A DNA stretch of 36,906 bases from Bryobacterales bacterium. Lineage in GTDB: Bacteria; Acidobacteriota; Terriglobia; Bryobacterales; Bryobacteraceae. Shown here piece after piece: positions 26,149-34,601 of this stretch. Both the position numbers and the translations under genes were made by a program. The notes under the pieces were generated by a model, which searched no databases, was not told the DNA's origin, and worked only from the letters and a program-made list of their open reading frames with translations. The first letter of the stretch is position 1, and each line of letters starts with the position of its first letter. The stretch covers positions 1 to 36,906 of the forward strand of contig PMTR01000081.1 of NCBI GenBank assembly GCA_003167255.1. Reading direction: 5' to 3'.

Positions 26149-26149
<1 letters not shown>
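26062..26149 (+). repeat. 88-bp element with 10-bp terminal inverted repeats
   Basis: Ends are AGGTGGGACA (26062-26071) and TGTCCCACCT (26140-26149), a perfect 10-bp inverted repeat. Inside the left part a 9-bp perfect hairpin (GACAGGCCA 26068-26076 with TGGCCTGTC 26087-26095) shares its core with the repeat at 7216-7235. The right end touches the obgE stop codon. It could be a miniature mobile element or REP-type sequence. Confidence 0.75.
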
Positions 26150-27262
<1,113 letters not shown>

Positions 27263-27271
27263 AGGCTGGGG

Positions 27272-27529
27272 CTACGCCACTTCGAGGATGCTGACGAACT
27301 TGCCCATCCGCCCGCGGTCCTTGAATTCCACTTTGCCCGTCACCTTGGCGAAGAGCGTGTCGTCCTTGCCCCAGCCGACGTTGTTGCCCGGCTTGAGCTT
27401 GGTGCCGCGCTGGCGCACGATGATGGAACCGCCGGGGACCACCTGACCGCCGAAAACCTTAACACCAAGGCGCTGCGCGTTGGAGTCGCGGCCGTTCTTG
27501 GAACTGCCTAATCCTTTTTTGTGTGCCAT
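27272..27529 (-). CDS. rpmA: 50S ribosomal protein L27
   Basis: 85 residues, the usual size. Begins [17 protein letters not shown] with the conserved basic tail that reaches the peptidyl-transferase centre, then [12 protein letters not shown] and [19 protein letters not shown]. There is no N-terminal extension of the Firmicutes kind needing cleavage. The ATG overlaps the rplU stop by one base (TAATG), so translation is likely coupled. Confidence 0.98.
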   Translation of the reverse strand: MAHKKGLGSSKNGRDSNAQRLGVKVFGGQVVPGGSIIVRQRGTKLKPGNNVGWGKDDTLFAKVTGKVEFKDRGRMGKFVSILEVA

Positions 27530-27831
27530 TATCCAACCTCCACCACGAAGTCGCCGATCTTCACATCGGTGAAGGACTGGCGATGCCCGATGGTCTTCTT
27601 GTACTGCTTCTTGCGCTTGAACTTGAAGACTATGATCTTGTCGCCGCGGCCGCCGGTGACGATGGTTCCCTTGACCGTGCCACCGGTGACGAGCTGGCCT
27701 TCATCGGTAAAGGCGGCTTTGACCGGCAACTCGACCTCGGAGCCAATTTCGCCTTCAATCTTTTCCACTCGGATGACGTCGCCGGGAGCTACCCGGTATT
27801 GTTTTCCGCCGGTTTCTAGAATCGCGTGCAT
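27529..27831 (-). CDS. rplU: 50S ribosomal protein L21
   Basis: 100 residues. [25 protein letters not shown] is the conserved N terminus; the C-terminal [28 protein letters not shown] is the rRNA-binding signature. It is the first gene of the cluster, with rpmA overlapping its stop. A probable promoter lies about 65-95 bases upstream. Confidence 0.98.
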   Translation of the reverse strand: MHAILETGGKQYRVAPGDVIRVEKIEGEIGSEVELPVKAAFTDEGQLVTGGTVKGTIVTGGRGDKIIVFKFKRKKQYKKTIGHRQSFTDVKIGDFVVEVG

Positions 27832-27894
27832 GCAAACCTCTGTTTTGGGAGCCGGAACACACGGAGCGTGTCGGAACCACTGGAGTAAATACCG

Positions 27895-27924
27895 AGTGTA
27901 CTACAGATTGACGCCCTGTTTCAA
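27895..27924 (-). promoter_or_regulatory. Probable rplU promoter
   Basis: Minus strand: -35 TTGAAA (27924-27919), 18-base spacer, -10 TACACT (27900-27895). It leaves a leader of roughly 55-60 bases that contains a small ACACG/CGTGT hairpin, where L21 feedback control could act. Confidence 0.5.
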
Positions 27925-28016
27925 ACCGGCGGCTCTTCGATCGCGCACCCGCGGCTTGCGCTTGCCCAGGCCTATTGCAATCCGAATCAAGACTGGCGTA
28001 TTCTGACTGTGCTCCA

Positions 28017-29030
28017 ATGGATTTCCCGCTGCCAATTCCGACCGCAATGTTTAAGGGCGTTCAACTGCAAGATTATCTGCAGGCCACGAGCTCGGAATAC
28101 TTAAACTATCTTATGGGCCTGACGGCGCTCAGCCTGATCAGCATGTCGCTACTGCAAGCCGCCAAGAACCTGTTATATGTCCGCTATTTCTTCCAGCGCC
28201 GCTTCCTGACGCACTGGTTGCAGCGGCAAGCCGCCACTGCGCACCAGCGCCTGGGACTGACATCCGACAGCGACGCGCACCTGAGACTCCCTTCCACCAG
28301 CAAGATCTGGAAGCCATCACCGGAGCGTATCGTTGGGCTGCTTGGACCCGGGACCGGGCTGTCCGACGAAGAGGCCGCTCGCGCGATGGAGAAACCCGTG
28401 AAGGCCAAGAAATCCGTGAAGGCCAAGAAAGATGACATTTACCAGATCAACAGGCTTGCCAGACGGGCGGAACAGGATATCGTTCTTCTGGCCGCCGACG
28501 GCAACGCCGTGGCCCTCTGCGACGCCGACGGCGATGAATTCTGCAAGCATCTCGGCGCCGTGGCGCAGTTGGTCGTGGACTTCCCTAGCGAGTATCGTGT
28601 TCTGCTGGGTACGATCGCATGCAACATGGAAAAGGAGGATTACCACCTTCTGATCGGGGACAGCGCCGGCGCACCGGGCCGGACCGCCGCGCAGGCGCAA
28701 GCCCATTCGCGCAAGCCCGCTCAACCGGACGAGGATTCGAGCAGCGCCCGCCAAAAGTGGTTGGACGCCAAGAACCGGGTTCGGATGCAGGCGGTCCAGT
28801 CGATCAGTGCCTTCCAGCTTCGCAATAGCTGGACGTGGGGTGCGTTGATGGGTGTCGCTTCCTTCTTGATCAGCTTTGTCCTGGCTCTGCTGGCCCTCAA
28901 GCAGGGGGCCAACCAGAGCTTCGCGGACTTCTTGTTCGCTCCAGCCACCCTGGGCACGGCACTGCTGGCGGCGTTCCTGGCGCCGGTGGCCCGCGACCTC
29001 GTGGCAGCCATCGAGAAGCTGCGGTCCTGA
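28017..29030 (+). CDS. Unknown three-helix membrane protein with cytosolic-type middle domain
   Basis: 337 residues from the ATG at 28017 (MDFPLPIPT); an upstream TTG is less likely. Membrane segments are expected at about 31-49 (LMGLTALSLISMSLLQA), 273-295 and 306-325. Between them lies a soluble region with a lysine-rich internal repeat (KPVKAKKSVKAKK, 126-138) and a possible folded domain (about 140-215: QDIVLLAADGNAVALCDADGDEF). I recognise no family. The stop is one base from the stop of the opposing protease gene, so the two converge without a visible terminator. Confidence 0.75.
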   Translation: MDFPLPIPTAMFKGVQLQDYLQATSSEYLNYLMGLTALSLISMSLLQAAKNLLYVRYFFQRRFLTHWLQRQAATAHQRLGLTSDSDAHLRLPSTSKIWKPSPERIVGLLGPGTGLSDEEAARAMEKPVKAKKSVKAKKDDIYQINRLARRAEQDIVLLAADGNAVALCDADGDEFCKHLGAVAQLVVDFPSEYRVLLGTIACNMEKEDYHLLIGDSAGAPGRTAAQAQAHSRKPAQPDEDSSSARQKWLDAKNRVRMQAVQSISAFQLRNSWTWGALMGVASFLISFVLALLALKQGANQSFADFLFAPATLGTALLAAFLAPVARDLVAAIEKLRS

Positions 29031-29031
29031 C

Positions 29032-29724
29032 TCATGGGGAGATCGTCAATTGGTAGTCCTGGAACGCGGCGAGGATGTACGGAAATAAGATGCAGTAGCC
29101 CATCCCGTAGCCCGTCCCGTTCGGTTCATCCACCGCGAAGTGAATCCCCAGCACCTTGCGGGACTGAGTGTGAACCACCGCGGATCCGGAATCGCCCACA
29201 TCAACCCCCGCATGGTAGCCCAGGATCGGGGCAAAGAAGAACTCGTTCTTGCCGGTTGAGTCGAATCCGAACTTCTTGTTGTCGGATTCGATATAGACAT
29301 CGTCGATTTCACCCAGGATCGGCCCGGCCGACACGCGGCTGGAATGGATCTCGACCTTCATATCCTGGCCGGGCGTAGCGAGAAAAGCGGAAATGTCTTC
29401 GACATAACCGGGCGCCGGCCCCAAGTTCAGCTTTTCATTGCTGACAACAGTGCCGAAGCCCGGATCGATCAGAGCGGCGTCCGTTGTGTTATAGCCGGGG
29501 CCAAAAGGAGACCACGTAACCACAGGGCCAAGTGGACGGCCTTCGGAGGTGATCGGTTCGGCGGTGGTGGCCTTGGCGGGCCGCGGCGCCACCACGTGCC
29601 CGCAAGTCATCGCGTACTCCTTGCCGGAACCCAACACCCGCAGGCCAAGCATTCCGGTTTCAAACTCGGAATTGACGATGGCTGAACCGGCCAGGACCCT
29701 TCTGGAGATAATCGCAGTTGCCAC
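29032..29724 (-). CDS. Trypsin-fold serine protease without signal peptide
   Basis: 230 residues from a GTG at 29724 with GAGG upstream. Catalytic triad candidates are His43 in MTCGHVV, Asp82 in TDAALIDP and Ser179 in GVDVGDSGSAVV, the order and motifs of chymotrypsin-like (S1) proteases. There is no signal peptide, membrane anchor or PDZ domain, so it differs from DegP/HtrA proteins and probably acts in the cytoplasm unless exported in another way. The tail GIHFAVDEPNGTGYGMGYCI matches the closing strands of the fold. It lies 143 bases downstream of the 534-residue membrane-anchored protein gene on the same strand. Target unknown. Confidence 0.8.
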   Translation of the reverse strand: MATAIISRRVLAGSAIVNSEFETGMLGLRVLGSGKEYAMTCGHVVAPRPAKATTAEPITSEGRPLGPVVTWSPFGPGYNTTDAALIDPGFGTVVSNEKLNLGPAPGYVEDISAFLATPGQDMKVEIHSSRVSAGPILGEIDDVYIESDNKKFGFDSTGKNEFFFAPILGYHAGVDVGDSGSAVVHTQSRKVLGIHFAVDEPNGTGYGMGYCILFPYILAAFQDYQLTISP

Positions 29725-29761
29725 GGGATCCTCTACCTAAATACTTGGTTTAACAAGTTTG

Positions 29762-29871
29762 CTCGCGTATCAAAAGCCGCTTACCTACGAGCGCGGCTCC
29801 GATCCGGGCCGCGACCGTGAGGGAGCGGTTTTTGCGGGATACGAGAGTATATCGATGAAACGGTGTACTAA
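29762..29871 (+). repeat. Copy 3 of the GCGACCGT-type dispersed repeat
   Basis: Closely matches 22311-22418 along its length, including GAGGGAGCGGT and GATGAAACGGTGT. The right end carries the stop codon (plus-strand CTA, 29868-29870) of the 534-residue gene. Confidence 0.85.
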
Positions 29872-31472
29872 GTCCCTTTCTTACTGCCGGAAGATTTCTT
29901 ATTCGCCAATTGCTTGATGGCCGAAACCACCGGCAAATTGATGCCAAAGGTCAAGGCATGATGGTAGTGCTGTTGGCCCGTCTGCGTGGTGTGATCGGCG
30001 TAGGCCTCGCCAATGAAAAACTGCAATTGCGGTATTCCCGCCGATAGCCCATACATAAAGTTCTCGCCCGGTCGGCCGGTGAACCCGATCCCGAAGATGG
30101 GGTGTGGGATGTATTGCACGTGCTTCAAATCAACCTTGGGGAAGAACAGATCGATCACCCCGTAGACCGACTGCTTATTGATGGTCTTAGGAGTAAACGT
30201 GTTGTTGACCTGCGAATAGTCGACGAGAGACAGTTTATTGATCGGCACGGCGACGCTGGCGTCCCACCAGTACTTGCCTTCGTTGTCGTATACGGCCGAC
30301 TGTCCGACCAGAACCCACTTCTGCGGCGAATCCGGCGTATCGGCAGTTTGGGATTCGACCCCGAATGCGGTCACGTCGCTGGGCACCGGAACTTGCGTCA
30401 TCACGCCAAACCCCATATAGGCGACCTTCGTTTCCACTGGACTTGCACTGAGGACCCCGATCGCTACCTGGACCAACCCGAGGAGGTCCGAGACGTTTTG
30501 GGCCATTTTGCTTTTCGCAATCGCCCGGTAACTCACGTCGCCAAACGTGTCGATGGGGTCGCCGGCACTGTTGATGTTCGCATTCACGTGGATAAAAATG
30601 ACGGACATCGACTTCGCCCCGAAGATCCGCTTGTCTTCTGAGAGCGTCACGCCGGTGATCTTGTCCCGATGCGCCAGAATCCAGCGGCCCGCCGGTTGGC
30701 CTTTTGATTTGTCTCCCGTGGGCGCCAAGTCCGGTCGATCGACGTTGGTTCCCTTCTTGGAGACCGTCGACTTCCCGGAGGCAGTCGCCTTCTTGGCCAG
30801 AGTTGTGTTGGCGGTCCCGTTCTGGGCGTTTTGCATTGCCTGCTCAGCCTGTGCCTGAACTGCCTTCACTCCGTTTGCCACCCCTTGCCGATCGACCAGG
30901 TGAATGATGGCGTATGAGTTTCCGTCCGGGAAGATCGACTCGCCGTTGTAGGCGTACTTCAACACCTGTTTCAGGCCCGCCGCGAGTTGTGTGTCGCCGT
31001 TTGTTCCCGTTTTGAGCGGCTGGCTGGAGTACTTGGCGAACACGTCCGCCAGGCGCGTGGAAGGGCTGCTGCCCGCGGATTTGGGAAGGGGGGCAGGGGT
31101 CCGAGGGCCCTCGACGCCGAGTTCCTGCTCGAGCGGGCACCCCGAGCTGTATGTTGCGGCATTCGTGCCCGGCGGAATGGGTGTTTGGAACGCGGCGCAC
31201 TTGAATACCGCCACCTCTCTTGCGTCCGGGGAGGTTAGCAGCGTATCGCTGTCGCTCGTAGTGCTGGCATTGCTCTTACTGCTGCTCGTGCTCTTACTGC
31301 CGCTACTCCCTTTTTTCTTAGTGACTGCTGGCCCCCCGGCTGCTTTGCCCTGAGGCGACGGTGTCGCGCTCTGATCCTGCCCGGGCGCCAGCAACTGGAA
31401 CAACAAAATGCCGACTACCAAACCAATAAATGGAAGCTGTGCCCCAATTCCCTTCGCCTGAAGGCTGTGCAT
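29868..31472 (-). CDS. Unknown membrane-anchored extracytoplasmic protein
   Basis: 534 residues. One hydrophobic helix (about 14-29, PFIGLVVGILLFQLLA) serves as anchor or uncleaved signal. A Ser/Thr/Lys-rich linker follows (about 31-80), then Cys92 and Cys112 that could form a disulfide, a second Ala/Lys-rich linker (about 205-250), and a larger folded part. The C-terminal region, with alternating aromatic and polar strands such as PIFGIGFTGRPGENFMYGLSAGIPQ, has outer-membrane beta-strand character, and the end is basic. I do not recognise the family. Its promoter is one of the clearest in the window. Confidence 0.75.
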   Translation of the reverse strand: MHSLQAKGIGAQLPFIGLVVGILLFQLLAPGQDQSATPSPQGKAAGGPAVTKKKGSSGSKSTSSSKSNASTTSDSDTLLTSPDAREVAVFKCAAFQTPIPPGTNAATYSSGCPLEQELGVEGPRTPAPLPKSAGSSPSTRLADVFAKYSSQPLKTGTNGDTQLAAGLKQVLKYAYNGESIFPDGNSYAIIHLVDRQGVANGVKAVQAQAEQAMQNAQNGTANTTLAKKATASGKSTVSKKGTNVDRPDLAPTGDKSKGQPAGRWILAHRDKITGVTLSEDKRIFGAKSMSVIFIHVNANINSAGDPIDTFGDVSYRAIAKSKMAQNVSDLLGLVQVAIGVLSASPVETKVAYMGFGVMTQVPVPSDVTAFGVESQTADTPDSPQKWVLVGQSAVYDNEGKYWWDASVAVPINKLSLVDYSQVNNTFTPKTINKQSVYGVIDLFFPKVDLKHVQYIPHPIFGIGFTGRPGENFMYGLSAGIPQLQFFIGEAYADHTTQTGQQHYHHALTFGINLPVVSAIKQLANKKSSGSKKGT

Positions 31473-31480
31473 GGCAACAA

Positions 31481-31509
31481 ATTCTAAACTAAACCAAGCG
31501 ACTTAGCAA
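31481..31509 (-). promoter_or_regulatory. Promoter of the 534-residue protein gene
   Basis: Minus strand: -35 TTGCTA (31509-31504), 17-base spacer, -10 TAGAAT (31486-31481). Only eight bases separate the -10 from the ATG and no Shine-Dalgarno sequence is present, so the mRNA is probably leaderless or has a one- or two-base leader. Confidence 0.6.
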
Positions 31510-31602
31510 TAGAAATTTGATTCTTTTATTTTCCAGTGCCGCTTGTGCGATTCTATCTCCCGCTTCTCCTTATCTCGCGGGAGTGGAATCCTCTATTAAG
31601 AA

Positions 31603-32622
31603 TCAGAGGCGCGGATCGCGGTCTTCCGCGGTGGCCCGCACTAGTTCCACCAGTTCGCTGGCGATGTCTTCGGGCAATTCGTCGTGCGTCAGGCTCTCAC
31701 AGGTTGCGGTGAGGCCGACCAGGCGGCCGACGCGGCGCCAATCCTCGGGCAGCACGCCGCCGGCCCGACGGTACCCGGTGGAAAAATGCGGCTCTGCCAG
31801 CGGACGCGATGCCAGCTCGTAGCGCAGGAAGTTCTCGATGTCGGCGAGCGGCGAACTGGCAATCGCAAACTCCCAATCGAGCACCGCAACCACCATCCAT
31901 CGGCCCGCGACCTGGCGCGCGACCAGGTTGCGGCGGCTGAAATCGCCGTGGACCAGGCGGGGATCGGCGTCGAGCGAGGAGAGGCGCGGAGCCCACTGCC
32001 AGATCAGATTGTGAATTCGATGGCGCAACTCCGTCGGCACGTGCCGCTCGAGATTTGGAGCGGCAAGGCACAAATCGACGAAGCGGGGCATAGGGTCGGC
32101 GCCTTCGAGGAGCGGCGCAGTCACGGCGGGTCCAGGCCCCAGCCAGCCGGCTTTGGGAAAGCCGAAGCGCCCGATGGCCGCCAGGGTTTCGCCGGTCGAA
32201 AGAGCGGCTTGAGCGAAGGCTTCAAGGTCGCCACGCCGCTTCAGATCGAGCGGGCTGACGCCTTCCACGAATTGAAGCAGGGCGAAAGGCGGCAACTCCT
32301 CAAGACCCAGCGGTGAGGCGTGGATTACTTCGGGCACTGGAACCGTTTGGCGCACCAGGTGCATCAGGTCCACTTCTTTTTGGCACAGCGACGGATCGTG
32401 CTGGTAGATGCGGAGGACCAGCGGCTCGGCTAGCGAATCGAGAGACAGGCGGCAATTGGCATTGCGGAGGCCATTCGAGAGCGGCCGGCATTCGAGCACG
32501 CGGTGGCGGGGAAATGCCGCGCGGGTCATGCGCTCCACGACGGCGAGGGGCCAATCGAGTTGGGGCTCGGCCCGCATCCAGCCGGCCTCTGCGGGAGCGC
32601 CTGGGAGCATAAGATCCATCAT
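31603..32622 (-). CDS. Aminoglycoside phosphotransferase-fold kinase
   Basis: 339 residues. The APH fold is shown by RPLSNGLRNANCRL and LVLRIYQHD (N lobe), then the catalytic loop LVHGDFSRRNLVA and the metal-binding AVLDWEFAIAS. APH-like kinases phosphorylate antibiotics, choline, homoserine or other small molecules; nothing here points to a substrate, and true resistance should not be assumed. Several ATG codons cluster at the 5' end (32622, 32619, 32610) and none has a strong ribosome-binding site. It lies 31 bases downstream of the toxin gene on the same strand. Confidence 0.85.
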   Translation of the reverse strand: MMDLMLPGAPAEAGWMRAEPQLDWPLAVVERMTRAAFPRHRVLECRPLSNGLRNANCRLSLDSLAEPLVLRIYQHDPSLCQKEVDLMHLVRQTVPVPEVIHASPLGLEELPPFALLQFVEGVSPLDLKRRGDLEAFAQAALSTGETLAAIGRFGFPKAGWLGPGPAVTAPLLEGADPMPRFVDLCLAAPNLERHVPTELRHRIHNLIWQWAPRLSSLDADPRLVHGDFSRRNLVARQVAGRWMVVAVLDWEFAIASSPLADIENFLRYELASRPLAEPHFSTGYRRAGGVLPEDWRRVGRLVGLTATCESLTHDELPEDIASELVELVRATAEDRDPRL

Positions 32623-32653
32623 CGCACCGGCAAGTAAGGAGAGGCGTTTGCGC

Positions 32654-33064
32654 TCACTTTCGCGCGGGTGGATAGATCAGCGGTATAGCTTCGCGCCGGC
32701 CACGCCGGTAAACGCGGAAATCGCCGAGATCGGTGGTGATAATGGGCAGGCGGGGGTGCAACTCGCTGAGCCGGATGAGGCATAGGTCCGCCAGATCGGG
32801 TTTGCGGTCCGCGTACTTTTGGGCCAACTCGGCGAGGCGCGGCAGGTTTGCGGCGACATCGAACTCCGGCTTGACCAAGCCTTCCTGGACAAAGGTAAGA
32901 ACCAAGGCACTGCTGCCCAAGTGAAAGGCGGCTTCCGCCAGCACGGCGTCGCACGTAACCAGGGGTTCAGTGACTTGCTGCGCGATTTCAACCGCCCAGT
33001 GGTGATGGTAGTCGTTGCGGTTGCCGAAGCCAACCAGGAAACCGGTATCGGCTATTGCCTTCAC
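32654..33064 (-). CDS. PIN-domain toxin (second toxin-antitoxin pair)
   Basis: 136 residues. Acidic PIN residues: Asp in MKAIADTGFLVGF, Glu in DAVLAEAAF, Asp in KPDLADLCLIRLSE, and Asp in IITTDLGDFRVY. The ATG overlaps the antitoxin stop (ATGA at 33061-33064). Intact and of normal length for a VapC-like ribonuclease. It is not closely similar to the PIN protein at 4056-4460, so the pairs are probably independent acquisitions. Confidence 0.87.
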   Translation of the reverse strand: MKAIADTGFLVGFGNRNDYHHHWAVEIAQQVTEPLVTCDAVLAEAAFHLGSSALVLTFVQEGLVKPEFDVAANLPRLAELAQKYADRKPDLADLCLIRLSELHPRLPIITTDLGDFRVYRRGRREAIPLIYPPARK

Positions 33065-33270
33065 GGCCGGGAGAAACCCTTGCGACTGGAGAGGTCCCCG
33101 GGGCCGTCGACCGCGCCAGCCAGGCGGAGGAATGGGCGCTTCTGAGACTTACGGGCCTTTTCCAACTGCTCGCGAACGATGCGGCCTTGCGGGACGCCGG
33201 TCTTTTGCGCCGTGTCGCTCAGCCATGCGGCGAGGTCTTCGGGCAGCCGAACTGAGAGTGTATTACTCAT
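33061..33270 (-). CDS. Ribbon-helix-helix antitoxin
   Basis: 69 residues from the ATG at 33270 (MSNTLSVRLPEDLAAWL); an earlier in-frame start would disrupt the RHH strand. SVRLPEDLAAWLSDTAQKTGVPQGRIVREQLEKA is the strand-helix-helix DNA-binding fold of the CopG/Arc class. The C-terminal tail should wrap the PIN toxin. A perfect palindrome covers the start codon and is a likely autoregulatory operator. Confidence 0.87.
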   Translation of the reverse strand: MSNTLSVRLPEDLAAWLSDTAQKTGVPQGRIVREQLEKARKSQKRPFLRLAGAVDGPGDLSSRKGFSRP

Positions 33271-33296
33271 CTGCCAGAATTGTACCACGGCAGATG
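33268..33296. promoter_or_regulatory. Palindromic operator at the RHH antitoxin start
   Basis: CATCTGCC (33268-33275) and GGCAGATG (33289-33296) form a perfect 8-bp inverted repeat with a 13-base spacer. The left arm includes the antitoxin start codon, so bound RHH dimers would block initiation of the operon. Confidence 0.65.
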
Positions 33297-33303
33297 GGCA
33301 ACG

Positions 33304-33332
33304 AAAAATCCGCCGGGTGGAAGCTCCGGCGG
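33304..33332 (-). terminator. Intrinsic terminator on the minus strand
   Basis: Minus strand: stem CCGCCGG/CCGGCGG (33332-33326 and 33316-33310, nine-base loop) followed by ATTTTT. No protein gene ends here, which points to a short non-coding transcript coming from the right. Confidence 0.65.
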
Positions 33333-33414
33333 CTTGTCGGAATGGGGGAGAAAAGACCTAGCCTAGGAAGGCGCTGCTGGCGAGAGTCGTTCCGAGCCGA
33401 AAGTTGAGTTCCAG
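33304..33414 (-). ncRNA. Candidate small RNA of about 110 bases
   Basis: Bounded by a promoter-like sequence (TTGGAA 33450-33445, 18-base spacer, TAAAAT 33426-33421, minus strand) and the terminator above. No convincing coding frame with a start codon and ribosome-binding site lies inside. The 5' end is estimated from the -10 position. Confidence 0.4.
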
Positions 33415-33428
33415 TTAGCGATTTTAAG

Positions 33429-33508
33429 CGATGCGGTAATAAATTTCCAAAAATTGTCTTAACTCCGCATCGTTTGGGATTGACATTGTAAATGGCGCAT
33501 CGTACTAT
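33429..33508 (+). promoter_or_regulatory. Divergent control region with repeated half-sites and a strong promoter
   Basis: Plus strand: -35 TTGACA (33480-33485), 17-base spacer, -10 TACTAT (33503-33508) for the DUF5343 gene. Three related half-sites occur: CGATGCGG (33429-33436), CCGCATCG (33465-33472, perfect inverted partner) and GCGCATCG (33495-33502). The outer two sit in the spacers of the minus- and plus-strand promoters, each beside the -10. Confidence 0.6.
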
Positions 33509-33532
33509 GATTTCAGGGAGCATGTAAACGAA

Positions 33533-34264
33533 ATGGCTACATCGCAAACACCTCCGGTCAATGATGCGGCGAAGACTGCACCATACGTACCGTTTAAGAG
33601 TTTCCTAACAGCCCTTGACAAGCTGAAGCTGGGGCACCCTCCTAACATTGATGGCAGTTTCTGGCATGGATTTTCCGGCGGCCTTCAGCGCCAAATGATT
33701 GCTGCCATGAGGTTTTTTCGTGTATTGGGGGAAAACGGCGAAGTTTCTGAAGAACTGGATGCAATGGCCAAGGCAGACGACCGAAAGGCCCTAATTGGCG
33801 CAATGTTGCGGGCTTGCTATCCTTTGGTTTTTGACATCGGTTTGGAGCACGCAACTCCGAATCAGTTTAACGACGCTCTTCGACAGTACAATGTCGCCGG
33901 AACGACGCTTGAGAAGGCCCGAAGCTTCTTCCTGCAGGCTTCAAAATTCTCTGAGATCGTACTGTCTCCAGGGATTCAGCACTTCTCAAAGCCGGGAGCG
34001 CCTTCTGGCCGTAAGCGTAAGGTATCAGGGGGTCGCCTGCCTGATGAGTCTGAAGAGATCGACGAGATGAATGATGAGGTTCCCGCGGCGCCGCAGCACG
34101 GCAGTTCACGCACGATCTCTCTGCGAGGAGGTGGAAAGGCCACTTTGGCATTTGATGTTGACGTGTGGTCCATGACCCCAGAGGATCAAGAGTTTGTGTT
34201 CGACATGATTAAACGCATGACACTTTACGAACAGGCGACAGCAGGAAAGCCCCCAGGGGCGTAG
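33533..34264 (+). CDS. DUF5343-like protein
   Basis: 243 residues. The block YVPFKSFLTALDKLKLGHPPNIDGSFW with SGGLQRQMIAAMRFFRVLGENGEVSEEL resembles DUF5343, a winged-helix-like family with no assigned function. The middle is helical; a polar, charged linker (about 155-190) leads to a short C-terminal beta segment (TISLRGGGKATLAFDVDVW) and a helix (TPEDQEFVFDMIKRM), suggesting two domains. Base composition is visibly lower in GC than the flanks and codon choice is less biased, a sign of recent acquisition. An ATGTAA start-stop pair lies just before the gene (33522-33527) and the ribosome-binding site is weak (GGGAG, 12 bases from the ATG). Confidence 0.75.
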   Translation: MATSQTPPVNDAAKTAPYVPFKSFLTALDKLKLGHPPNIDGSFWHGFSGGLQRQMIAAMRFFRVLGENGEVSEELDAMAKADDRKALIGAMLRACYPLVFDIGLEHATPNQFNDALRQYNVAGTTLEKARSFFLQASKFSEIVLSPGIQHFSKPGAPSGRKRKVSGGRLPDESEEIDEMNDEVPAAPQHGSSRTISLRGGGKATLAFDVDVWSMTPEDQEFVFDMIKRMTLYEQATAGKPPGA

Positions 34265-34307
34265 GAGCCCGTGCCGCGCGGAGAATAAAATGACTATGAG
34301 GGCTACC

Positions 34308-34341
34308 GCCCATCATGCTTGCGGTCACCGGCATGATGGGC
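34308..34341 (+). other. Perfect 11-bp hairpin
   Basis: Arms GCCCATCATGC (34308-34318) and GCATGATGGGC (34331-34341) with a 12-base loop, 43 bases after the DUF5343 stop. No U-tract follows, so it is not a standard terminator. Confidence 0.7.
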
Positions 34342-34352
34342 TAAAACCGGAA

Positions 34353-34394
34353 GGCCCACGCTGCTAATCTTCTCAGGGACGATCAGCGTGGGCC
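34353..34394 (+). other. Second perfect 11-bp hairpin
   Basis: Arms GGCCCACGCTG (34353-34363) and CAGCGTGGGCC (34384-34394) with a 20-base loop, 11 bases after the first hairpin and 16 bases before the ribosome-binding site of the small ORF. Unusually strong for intergenic DNA; possibly a structured leader. Confidence 0.7.
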
Positions 34395-34424
34395 GTGGTG
34401 ACCAATTCCACTAGGAGGGTGAAA

Positions 34425-34553
34425 TTGACCAAAATCAAACCGCTGCCCTTAGGCCAGCCCCGCCGCTATGCGGCTCGGATCTGGCATTGGAGGGCCAAGA
34501 AGTACCTTTACGCATCTGACTACGGGCTGAAGGGTTTCCCCGTCGGACGCTAA
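34425..34553 (+). CDS. Small basic protein of 42 residues
   Basis: Starts with TTG, preceded by AGGAGG at an ideal six-base spacing (34413-34418); an in-frame GTG at 34419 is too close to that site. The product contains ten Lys/Arg residues and an aromatic-rich middle (ARIWHWRAKKYLYASDYGLK). No known domain, signal peptide or membrane helix. It is followed by a hairpin at 34576-34601. The near-perfect ribosome-binding site and protein-like composition support translation. Could bind nucleic acid or a membrane surface; this is inference from charge only. Confidence 0.6.
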   Translation: MTKIKPLPLGQPRRYAARIWHWRAKKYLYASDYGLKGFPVGR

Positions 34554-34575
34554 ACCATCAACAGTCACACCAACC

Positions 34576-34601
34576 GGGAGGCCCGTTCACGCGGGCTTCC
34601 C
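34576..34601 (+). terminator. Hairpin downstream of the small ORF, possible terminator
   Basis: Arms GGGAGGCCCG (34576-34585) and CGGGCTTCCC (34592-34601), one G-T wobble, six-base loop. No U-run follows, so termination would be weak or Rho-assisted. Confidence 0.4.

Noticed and set aside
31557-31585. Hairpin between the 534-residue and APH genes as a terminator
   Set aside because: A 7-bp stem CTCCCGC/GCGGGAG is present but no T-run follows on the minus strand.
31603-32622. Antibiotic-resistance gene
   Set aside because: The APH fold is shared by many housekeeping small-molecule kinases; no specific aminoglycoside-resistance signature was seen.
33263-33547. 94-codon minus-strand frame between the RHH antitoxin and DUF5343 genes
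   Set aside because: It runs through a terminator hairpin and the promoter region, and its ATG lies inside the DUF5343 gene.
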